DNA of 64,000 nucleotides from NCBI RefSeq assembly GCF_000444875.1, contig NC_021985.1:4039535-4103534 (forward strand). Reading direction: 5' to 3'. The notes under the pieces were generated by a model that worked only from the letters and a program-made list of their open reading frames with translations, was not told the origin of the DNA and ran no database searches. Made by a program: the position numbers and the translations under genes. The stretch comes from Streptomyces collinus Tu 365. Lineage in GTDB: Bacteria; Actinomycetota; Actinomycetes; Streptomycetales; Streptomycetaceae. Position 1 is the first letter of the stretch. Each line of letters starts with the position of its first letter. Of this stretch, positions 58,404-64,000 are shown one piece after another.

Positions 58404-58578
58404 ACCGGGCGCGGGGAATCCTGGGAGCCTGCGTTTTCACTGTTCAGAGGCGGTGGACACGTGCGCTTGGTGGTCGCGTTTGGCCACTGCCGAGCGGCCC
58501 CTCGGACGGCCCTTGGGCGATGACCCCTTCGTCCCGAAGCAACCGGGAGCCCTGGGAAGTCGGGAATCCCTCGTCCGC

Positions 58579-59103
58579 CTAGGGATGTGCGTGGTCGTGG
58601 GCCAGGCCGCAGGCGTCGTCACGCAGATGCAGTCTGCGGAGATCCTGGACCAGAGCGACGGGAAAGGGATGGAGCATCCACTTGGCCTGGTAGCCGGCCT
58701 CGCCGTGCTCTGTGAACACAGTCTGAGCGGCGTTCAGCACGGCGTGGGAGAACAAGCGACGCGAGTGTGCCGACTGCCAGATCACCGTGCCGGCGCTGTC
58801 CGGTAGGTCGGGGCTGACCGAGACATCGGGGAACTCGTAGATGGTCACGTCGATCAGGGCATCCTCGGCACGGAGCACCCAGCGGATTTCCTGCGGTTCG
58901 GCGTCGAAGAAGAATCGGGTCGTGCGCTGCTGCCCGTACAGCCCTCCTGCAGCTGCCACGAGATCCGCCAACGCATCGGTGCAGTAGCTGACTACGAGCG
59001 AAGCCTGAGAAAAGTCGTTGGCCAGGTGGCACCTCGCCCAACCATGGTCCCGGAGCTCCCACTTCAGCTGAAGGGCGCCCGTTGGCGCCTGAGCGAACGG
59101 CAC
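58579..59103 (-). CDS. Uncharacterised protein, about 174 aa (start uncertain)
   Basis: Clear protein-like frame: ALQLKWELRDHGWARCHLANDFSQASLVVSYCTDALADLVAAAGGLYGQQRTTRFFFDAEPQEIRWVLR, then DVTIYEFPDVSVSPDLPDSAGTVIW and a His/Arg-rich end. Alpha+beta, no signal. Related hypothetical proteins recur in streptomycetes beside immunity-type genes; a role as an immunity protein is a guess. No good start is seen: the GTG at 59103 is used, but the N-terminus may be truncated because the neighbouring DUF1877 gene is also broken here. Confidence 0.6.
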   Translation of the reverse strand: MPFAQAPTGALQLKWELRDHGWARCHLANDFSQASLVVSYCTDALADLVAAAGGLYGQQRTTRFFFDAEPQEIRWVLRAEDALIDVTIYEFPDVSVSPDLPDSAGTVIWQSAHSRRLFSHAVLNAAQTVFTEHGEAGYQAKWMLHPFPVALVQDLRRLHLRDDACGLAHDHAHP

Positions 59104-59217
59104 AGGAAACAGGCTATCGGGCAGCGTTCGGCCCTCAGCTTGGGAACCTTTACCGGGCTGCCACGTGCCGCCGTCGTTGCGGTCAGCGCTGCCGTCGGCT
59201 CGGCGGTCCAACCATGA

Positions 59218-59433
59218 GACCCGAAGCTCGCAGCGGAGGCTCTGCGGGCTACCAACTATGACCAGCTCCTGAGAGGTGTGGATCCTGCCGAACTGACCAG
59301 CGCCGAGGTGTACCCCCTCGGATGGGGCGAGCCTGGCGCACTGGAGTGGGGTCGTCACTGGTACGACGACCTCACTCAGTTCTTCGAGGCCGCCGCCAGA
59401 GCGGACGACGCGGTGCTCGTCTGGTTGGACTGA
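59218..59433 (+). pseudogene. DUF1877 family remnant (C-terminal 71 codons)
   Basis: In-frame coding from DPKLAAEALRATNYDQLL through GVDPAELTSAEVYPLGWG to the stop, ending FFEAAARADDAVLVWLD, which is the conserved C-terminal part of DUF1877 proteins. An in-frame stop (TGA, 59215-59217) directly precedes it and the N-terminal half is missing, so it is a truncated gene. DUF1877 proteins are often found near contact-dependent toxin or immunity loci. Confidence 0.75.
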
Positions 59434-59705
59434 TAGGCAGATACAGGGGTGAGACCTCAGCTTGGGAAGCTTGGGTCTTCTGGCGGCGAACACTGGTGTG
59501 ACCAGCATCGATATGGTGCTCGGATCTCTCGGATGCGCAGCCAAGTCCCCGCTGTTCCCCGTGATTCTCCGTAGAATCTGGCACACGAATGGCACACTGC
59601 CCCTCCTGCTTACCTGAGTGCTGGGCTGGCTGCCGCGCAGGACTTCCTTGGGCTCGGTGAGGGTCTGCGCTAGCCAGGCGCCTCCCAGCCCACCGCGTCC
59701 CTGGC

Positions 59706-60245
59706 TCAGGCGCAGGCGGGGTACTTCGTCAAGGAGACAGCGACATCCACGCAAGCTGTGCCGGCGTTGAAGTCCGTGCCCATGAACGTCTCACGAGAAC
59801 TCGGCGCCGCAACAGGGTAGAGCCTTCGCATGAAGCTGTGTGCTCGGTCCTCAGCCTGCCTTCCGCTGTGCTTGTCACTCAGTGGCTCAGAGACATGGGC
59901 CCTGATCAATGTGTGGTACCAGCGGTTCATCTCCCCGATGTGCTGGGTCAACCGCCCCCACGGATCGGAGCTGTAACCGATTTTGATGTGAGGGTGGCTG
60001 CCAGCAATCTCCAGGACATAGAGGCGATGCTCACGGAACCCGTCCTCGCTGAGGAAGGCCCGAACCTCCTCTCGGGCTCGGCCCTGTACGCGCATCGCCA
60101 GAGCGGGCAAGGGTCCATCCCCAGCGTTGCGCATCAGCCGGCGAGCGACCGTGTGCGGGTTCTTGATCAGAACTACCCTGCGCGGCGGTACAGGGAGAGG
60201 CGCGAGAGGAGCGAACGTAAGGGAGGGGGGAGTGCTCACCGGCAT
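59706..60245 (-). CDS. T5orf172/MUG113-type GIY-YIG-related nuclease, 179 aa
   Basis: The central LYVLEIAGSHPHIKIGYSSDPWGRLTQHIGEMNRWYH is the T5orf172 (MUG113) signature, a GIY-YIG-related fold seen in homing-type and phage-borne endonucleases. A proline-rich N-terminus (PPSLTFAPLAPLPVPPRR) precedes a helical region (HTVARRLMRNAGDGP). The start ATG at 60245 gives MPVSTPPSL; an upstream in-frame extension reads through the tRNA remnant and is rejected. It fits the mobile-element content of this island. Activity not proven. Confidence 0.75.
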   Translation of the reverse strand: MPVSTPPSLTFAPLAPLPVPPRRVVLIKNPHTVARRLMRNAGDGPLPALAMRVQGRAREEVRAFLSEDGFREHRLYVLEIAGSHPHIKIGYSSDPWGRLTQHIGEMNRWYHTLIRAHVSEPLSDKHSGRQAEDRAHSFMRRLYPVAAPSSRETFMGTDFNAGTACVDVAVSLTKYPACA

Positions 60246-60638
60246 AGCCTGAGTCTGGCCTAACTGGCCGCTACAAAAAGCCAGTTGGACCGATTGCAAC
60301 CGCGCTGGTATGAAGCCCCCGGCATCACCGATTCCCGCTAGTGAGGGGCCTCCGGGCACCCTCAAGCGGTATACCCCGGCAGGGTGCGAACCTGCGCGCA
60401 CGGCTCCGGAGGCCAGGTCTGGACGAGTCCACGGGTGACACGAGCGCCACGTGAGGAGCGAGGCTGCGTGTCAGGGGGCGACCTGCGGTTATGTCTGTCG
60501 AGTTGGCGGGCGTGAAACGCCCGCAGTCACCCTGGTTGACTGCTGATGACCTTCGCGTCTGGCACAACTGTGGCACACAACGGCGCTGGGCTGGAGACGC
60601 TGAGTCTTGAGCCATGCCTACACAGGTAGCCTGCGCGC
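60246..60638. other. Spacer with tRNA remnant and hairpins
   Basis: 393 bases between the T5orf172 gene and the Mrr-type gene. Contains the tRNA-Arg 3' half (60372-60417), a GAGGG-CCCTC hairpin near 60342-60364, an 8-bp hairpin with a GAA loop (60506-60524), and a TGTGCCA-containing patch at about 60556-60580 that is echoed near 59576-59594. No gene is supported. Confidence 0.5.
60372..60417 (-). pseudogene. 3' half of a tRNA-Arg (CCG) gene: likely attachment-site relic
   Basis: Minus strand: anticodon stem-loop TGGC-CTCCGGA-GCCG (anticodon CCG), a short variable loop, and an intact T-arm GCAGG-TTCGCAC-CCTGC followed by a degraded acceptor strand CGGGGTA. The D-arm and 5' acceptor strand are absent. 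tRNA 3' halves are the classic attL/attR duplication left by integrative elements that target tRNA genes. The intact tRNA-Arg(CCG) is not in this window. Confidence 0.7.
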
Positions 60639-61610
60639 ATGGAGCACTTCGACTTGCTCGCGGTCCGGGGGATTCTGGCCGATGAGATCGACACCGGCGG
60701 TAACCACGTTGCTGTCATGGTGGAGATGCTGAAGAGCATCGCAAACGGAGCCGACGAGCCCTACCCCGTACCATCGTTTGGCGAACAGATCACCAGACTC
60801 GCTGCTCTCCTCGACGCTGTCTTGGTGATCGCCGATCTTCTTGACGCCGCGATGGACGATGCGCTAGTGGAGGGTGTCACGGAGATCTCGTTCCTGTATG
60901 CAGATCACCTGATTAGTCTTAGTACTGAATTCCAAGCTTTCCTGAACGCTCAGAAACTCGACGTGCTGCGCATTCGGCGACAACTCGTGAATGTGGAGCG
61001 TCGCTTCTGGGGTTCGCTATTGGCTAGACATGAAGACATAGTGCGGGACGATATGCTTTTCGGCGCCAGAATGCGGACTGTCGTGATTGCTCCGGACGAG
61101 CTCAAGCGACAGCTAGACGCCGTTCAACGGATCGCCGGCCAGGTCGTCGAGATGGTACAGAGGCAGCCTGAAGCGCTCTTTGCTTCTGTCTCCACGATCC
61201 CGATGGAGGCGGTTGACCAGCTCGACCATGGCGCTTTCGAGAGGCTGATAGTAGCGCTCCTGAAGCGAGATGGGTTTTCAGTCCTTCAGGCGGGAGGTCG
61301 CAAAAACGACCGAGCGGCCGACGTGATCGCCTCCGGGTACTTCGGGCAACGCTTCGTTTTTCAATGCAAGCACACTGCAGGCCGCCGAAACGTCGGTGCG
61401 CCTGACCTTTATGAGGTGAACGGAACTGCGAAAGACATCCATAAGGCTGACATTGCCTTTGCCGTTACCAATGGCGGCTTCACGAAGGATGCAGTTGAGT
61501 TTGCCAACCATGTCGGCATCCGTCTGATCGGTCGTGACCGCCTCCGACAGTGGGCGGAGGCGGGACAGCCGCTGACCGGTGTCATGGAGGAAATACCTCC
61601 CTCATCCTGA
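60639..61610 (+). CDS. Mrr-type restriction endonuclease-like protein, 323 aa
   Basis: The C-terminal domain has the PD-(D/E)xK core of the Mrr_cat family: D228 in NDRAADVIASGYFGQ, then Q242-x-K244 in FVFQCKHTAG, followed by DLYEVNGTAKDIHKADIAFAVTNGGFTKDAVEFANHVGIRLIGRDRLRQWA. The first 190 residues are helical, acidic-hydrophobic (LAALLDAVLVIADLLDAAMDDALVEGVTEI, RRFWGSLLARHEDIVRDDML) and match nothing I know; they may be a sensor or recognition module. Codon use is less GC-biased than in the core genes (ATA, AGA, AGT present), a sign of transfer. Candidate defence nuclease. Confidence 0.82.
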   Translation: MEHFDLLAVRGILADEIDTGGNHVAVMVEMLKSIANGADEPYPVPSFGEQITRLAALLDAVLVIADLLDAAMDDALVEGVTEISFLYADHLISLSTEFQAFLNAQKLDVLRIRRQLVNVERRFWGSLLARHEDIVRDDMLFGARMRTVVIAPDELKRQLDAVQRIAGQVVEMVQRQPEALFASVSTIPMEAVDQLDHGAFERLIVALLKRDGFSVLQAGGRKNDRAADVIASGYFGQRFVFQCKHTAGRRNVGAPDLYEVNGTAKDIHKADIAFAVTNGGFTKDAVEFANHVGIRLIGRDRLRQWAEAGQPLTGVMEEIPPSS

Positions 61611-61626
61611 CTACCCGAGTTCATGA

Positions 61627-61910
61627 ATGAGACGGCGGACGCACTTCGCCAAGGTCGCCGAGTACCAGAAGCGCGGAGCCGTCCACTTCCACGCCGTGAT
61701 CCGCCTCGACGGCCCCGGCGGCGGCGACACTCCGCCCCCAGCCTGGGCGACCGCCGAACTACTGAGCGGATGGTGCGCACGTCGAGCTCTCGGCCGAAGG
61801 CGAAGGTGTGCGCACGGCCGTCGATGACGGGGCCGTTGGCCGACTTCGACGGCGGCCAGGAGCTGACCGAGCGGGCCGTCGCGGCCTACATCGCCAAGTA
61901 CGCCACCAAG
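61627..61910 (+). pseudogene. RepSA-like replication initiator remnant of an AICE
   Basis: One frame reads THFAKVAEYQKRGAVHFHAVIRLDGP and then PPPAWATAELLSGW (61627-61767), a hallmark of pSAM2-type RepSA proteins. After a frameshift the next block, DFDGGQELTERAVAAYIAKYATK (another frame, to about 61910), is the following RepSA segment. The middle is shortened and the ends are missing. It is joined directly to the integrase remnant, so a deletion has fused the two genes. Confidence 0.75.
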
Positions 61911-62193
61911 CGCGGAGACCGCCACGGGAGCTCTCGACCGCCCGCTCAGGAAGCCGGGCGGGTCGTACGCCGAGGCACGCGAGAACGGCATGCACGCCCT
62001 GCGGCACTTCTACGCCTCGGTGCTCCTGGACGCGGGCGAGAACATCAAGGCCCTCGCCGAGTACCTCGGCCACTCGGACCCTGGACTGACTCTCCGCGTG
62101 TACGCGCACCTCATGCCGTCGAGCCAGGAGCGGACCCGCAAGGCCGTGGGCGCTGTCTTCGACGCCGCCAAAAGGATGCGACACGACGGTTGA
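61911..62193 (+). pseudogene. Tyrosine integrase C-terminal remnant
   Basis: The frame contains HALRHFYASVLLDAGENIKALAEYLGHSDPGLTLRVYAHLMPSS. This supplies the catalytic-box Arg (HALRH), the second His (LGH) and the nucleophile Tyr (RVYAH) of tyrosine recombinases. Only the last 90 or so codons remain; the arm-binding and core-binding domains are gone. The order rep then int, with xis lost, is that of actinomycete integrative and conjugative elements such as pSAM2. Confidence 0.82.
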
Positions 62194-62233
62194 GGGCTCG
62201 TACGCTCCGGACCGGAGAAGGGCGGGGAGAGCA

Positions 62234-62509
62234 ATGGCCGACGAGTACTTCGTGCTGGTGTGCGACGAGGTGCCGCATGACGTGGTGCTCACCGATCCTG
62301 GTGTCCGCGTGATGGACGTCGTCCAGGTCGTGCGTCGGCTGACGGGGCTGAGCCTCTGGCGAAGCAAGGTTCTGGCGGCGCAGGCGCCCGCCGTCATTCT
62401 GGCCGGCGTGCCCCAGGAAGACGCGGCGGCAGCCGTCTCGGCCCTTCGTGATGTGGGGGCCCGGGCAGAGGAGAGAGAACAGCCGCAGCCGGGCTTCCTG
62501 GAGCACTGA
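62234..62509 (+). CDS. L7/L12 C-terminal-domain-like small protein, 91 aa
   Basis: Short protein with the fold pattern of the ribosomal L7/L12 C-terminal domain: VVQVVRRLTGLSLWRSKVLAAQAPAVILAGVPQEDAAAAVSALRDVGARAEE. The N-terminus DEYFVLVCDEVPHDVVLTDPG adds one more strand. Related stand-alone proteins occur in many streptomycetes, and their role is not known; interaction with a translation GTPase is conceivable. ATG at 62234 follows GGGGAGAG. It is the first intact gene to the right of the remnant integrase. Confidence 0.8.
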   Translation: MADEYFVLVCDEVPHDVVLTDPGVRVMDVVQVVRRLTGLSLWRSKVLAAQAPAVILAGVPQEDAAAAVSALRDVGARAEEREQPQPGFLEH

Positions 62510-62560
62510 GCACGGCCCGATCAACCGGCTGACGGCCCGGAGACGGCCCAGAGGCAGCAA

Positions 62561-62601
62561 CAAGCCCCCTACTCGCGGAGAAACCGCAGGCAGGGGGCTT
62601 G
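62561..62601 (-). terminator. Hairpin at the 3' side of gpmA
   Basis: Ten-base arms CAAGCCCCCT and AGGGGGCTTG (62561-62570 and 62592-62601), with an inner CGCGG/CCGC stem, just beyond the gpmA stop. It can also serve the convergent L7/L12-like gene. Confidence 0.75.
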
Positions 62602-62612
62602 AGCGTGCGGGC

Positions 62613-63374
62613 TTACTTCTTCTTGCCCTGGTTCTTGACCGCCTCGATCGCCGCCGCCGCGGCCTCCGGGTCGAGGTACTTGCCGCCGGGGGTGACCGGC
62701 TTGAAGTCGGCGTCCAGCTCGTAGTAGAGGGGGATGCCCGTCGGGATGTTCAGGCCCGCGATGTCGGCGTCCGAGATGCCGTCCAGGTGCTTGACCAGGG
62801 CGCGCAGGCTGTTGCCGTGGGCGGCGACGAGGACCGTGCGGCCCGTCAGGAGGTCGGGGACGATGCCGTCGTACCAGTACGGAAGCATGCGGACGACGAC
62901 GTCCTTCAGGCACTCCGTGCGCGGGCGCAGCTCCGGCGGGATCGTCGCGTAGCGGGCGTCGTGCGCCTGGGAGAACTCGGAGTCGTCCGCGAGCGGGGGC
63001 GGCGGGGTGTCGTACGAGCGGCGCCAGAGCATGAACTGCTCCTCGCCGAACTCGGCCAGCGTGGCCGCCTTGTCCTTGCCCTGCAGCGCGCCGTAGTGCC
63101 GCTCGTTCAGGCGCCAGCTGCGGTGGACCGGGATCCAGTGGCGGTCCGCGGACTCGAGGGCGAGCTGCGCGGTGCGGATCGCGCGCTTCTGGAGGGACGT
63201 GTGGACCACGTCGGGGAGCAGGCCGGCGTCCTTGAGCAGCTCACCGCCGCGGACCGCCTCCTTCTCGCCCTTCTCGTTGAGGTTGACGTCCACCCAGCCG
63301 GTGAACAGGTTCTTCGCGTTCCACTCGCTCTCGCCGTGGCGGAGGAGGATCAGCTTGTACGGTGCGTCGGCCAT
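62613..63374 (-). CDS. gpmA: 2,3-bisphosphoglycerate-dependent phosphoglycerate mutase, 253 aa
   Basis: Glycolytic enzyme interconverting 3- and 2-phosphoglycerate through a phospho-histidine. The catalytic motif is LILLRHGESEWNAKNLFTGW (RHGE with His near residue 14), and the second-site residues are in HERHYGALQGKDKAA and VAAHGNSLRALVKHL. Residue count is normal for the dimeric cofactor-dependent type. The C-terminal tail is lysine-rich. It is a standard core gene, marking the return to chromosome order after the island. Confidence 0.97.
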   Translation of the reverse strand: MADAPYKLILLRHGESEWNAKNLFTGWVDVNLNEKGEKEAVRGGELLKDAGLLPDVVHTSLQKRAIRTAQLALESADRHWIPVHRSWRLNERHYGALQGKDKAATLAEFGEEQFMLWRRSYDTPPPPLADDSEFSQAHDARYATIPPELRPRTECLKDVVVRMLPYWYDGIVPDLLTGRTVLVAAHGNSLRALVKHLDGISDADIAGLNIPTGIPLYYELDADFKPVTPGGKYLDPEAAAAAIEAVKNQGKKK

Positions 63375-63560
63375 GCTTCAGAGCCTAATCGACGGATTCC
63401 GCCCCCAGGGCGCCCGCCCAGCAGCCGGACAGTTGACGTCATCTGCTAATTGAGTGGCCCCGGCCTGATCCCCGCTTGTAAGTTCCAGGTGCCGCTTCAG
63501 CCGCTTACACCGCCGTCCGTCTCGCCGCGTCTCGCCGTACATCTCCGTGGGGGTCCTGTC

Positions 63561-64000
63561 ATGTCCGAAGCCCGTCTCAGACGTGCCGCACGGGAGACCG
63601 TCTCCGGTCTCCCCCGCGAGTTCTGGTGGCTGTGGACCAGCACCCTCGTCAACCGGCTCGGCGCCTTCGTCGCCACCTTCATGGCGCTCTACCTCACGCT
63701 CGACCGCGGCTACTCCGCCACCTACGCCGGTCTCGTCGCCTCCCTGCACGGGCTCGGCGGCGTCGTCTCCTCGCTCGGCGGCGGAGTGATGGCCGACCGG
63801 CTCGGCCGGCGGCCCACCCTGCTGATCGCCCAGTCCGCCACCGCCGGCTCGGTCGCGCTCCTCGGCTTCGTGCACGACCCGGTCGCCATCGCCGCCGTCG
63901 CCTTCCTCGTCGGCATGGCCTCCAACGCCTCCCGGCCCGCCGTACAGGCGATGCTGGCGGACATCGTCCGGCCCGAGGACCGGGTGCGGGCCTTCTCGCT
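63561..64000 (+). CDS. MFS transporter, N-terminal part (runs off the right edge)
   Basis: Major facilitator superfamily membrane protein. The first helix is FWWLWTSTLVNRLGAFVATFMALYLTL, followed by motif A at GGGVMADRLGRRPTLLIA between helices 2 and 3, then LLGFVHDPVAIAAVAFLVGMASNASRPAVQAM. It begins MSEARLRRAARETVSG at the ATG of 63561. Only about 146 codons are visible, so substrate and full topology cannot be given. Related proteins are drug or sugar efflux pumps. Confidence 0.93.
   Translation, partial: MSEARLRRAARETVSGLPREFWWLWTSTLVNRLGAFVATFMALYLTLDRGYSATYAGLVASLHGLGGVVSSLGGGVMADRLGRRPTLLIAQSATAGSVALLGFVHDPVAIAAVAFLVGMASNASRPAVQAMLADIVRPEDRVRAFS

Overview
The window is chromosomal core DNA of a Streptomyces. 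It is very GC-rich with GC-biased third codon positions, it uses GTG starts and ATGA-type overlaps, and it carries Streptomyces-specific genes: msiK, a cdgB-type diguanylate cyclase, DasR boxes, a Pho locus with a direct-repeat PHO box, and a whiE-type spore pigment cluster. From memory, the gene order follows the S. coelicolor segment running from groEL2 down to phosphoglycerate mutase. No alignment could be run.

Left part (1-27.4 kb). groEL2 (cut by the left edge) lies behind two CIRCE operators, followed by a cold-shock gene. Next comes a SAM-I riboswitch in front of a threonine-synthase-like gene coupled to a CysO-like sulfur carrier (metM-metO: homocysteine from O-phosphohomoserine). Then come glucosyl-3-phosphoglycerate and trehalose synthesis (gpgS, otsA, otsB), and an orphan sugar-binding lipoprotein divergent from nagK-nagA-sugar kinase across two DasR boxes. 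The rest is a CBM-like membrane protein, cdgB with a perfect Crp-like palindrome upstream, a flavin reductase, arfB, a TerD protein, two acetyltransferases, secreted M4 and M1 peptidases, a pentapeptide protein, an MFS pump, a FAD oxidoreductase coupled to a rhomboid-like membrane protein, and a beta-helix exported protein.

Middle (27.5-37.2 kb). A complete type II polyketide spore-pigment cluster has seven genes on the minus strand in whiE ORFI-VII order, a divergent FAD hydroxylase (ORFVIII), and an extra convergent O-methyltransferase. tRNA-Thr(TGT) and msiK follow.

Right-centre (37.4-57.7 kb). Here are a nucleotidyltransferase, a DoxX protein, rlmB, cysS, an F420-type PPOX protein, ispD-ispF, carD, a lipoprotein, phoR-phoP divergent from phoU, a 51-residue Cys-rich peptide, three GAF/ANTAR/STAS regulators, two small membrane proteins, a 14-bp minisatellite, a possible small gene without a normal start codon, a Tudor-like small protein, the 24-residue ribosomal protein bL37, and an SDR-MerR pair.

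Right end (57.7-62.5 kb) is a decayed integrative element: gene tails, a DUF1877 remnant, a T5orf172/MUG113 nuclease, the 3' half of a tRNA-Arg(CCG) gene (an att-site relic), an intact Mrr-type endonuclease with an unfamiliar N-terminal region, a RepSA remnant joined to the tail of a tyrosine integrase, and an L7/L12-C-terminal-like protein. Core genes resume with gpmA and an MFS transporter cut by the right edge.

The observations I rate highest are the SAM-riboswitch/metM/metO unit, the remnant island with its Mrr-type protein, the Crp-like site at cdgB, the displaced spore-pigment cluster, and the Cys-rich peptide of the Pho locus.
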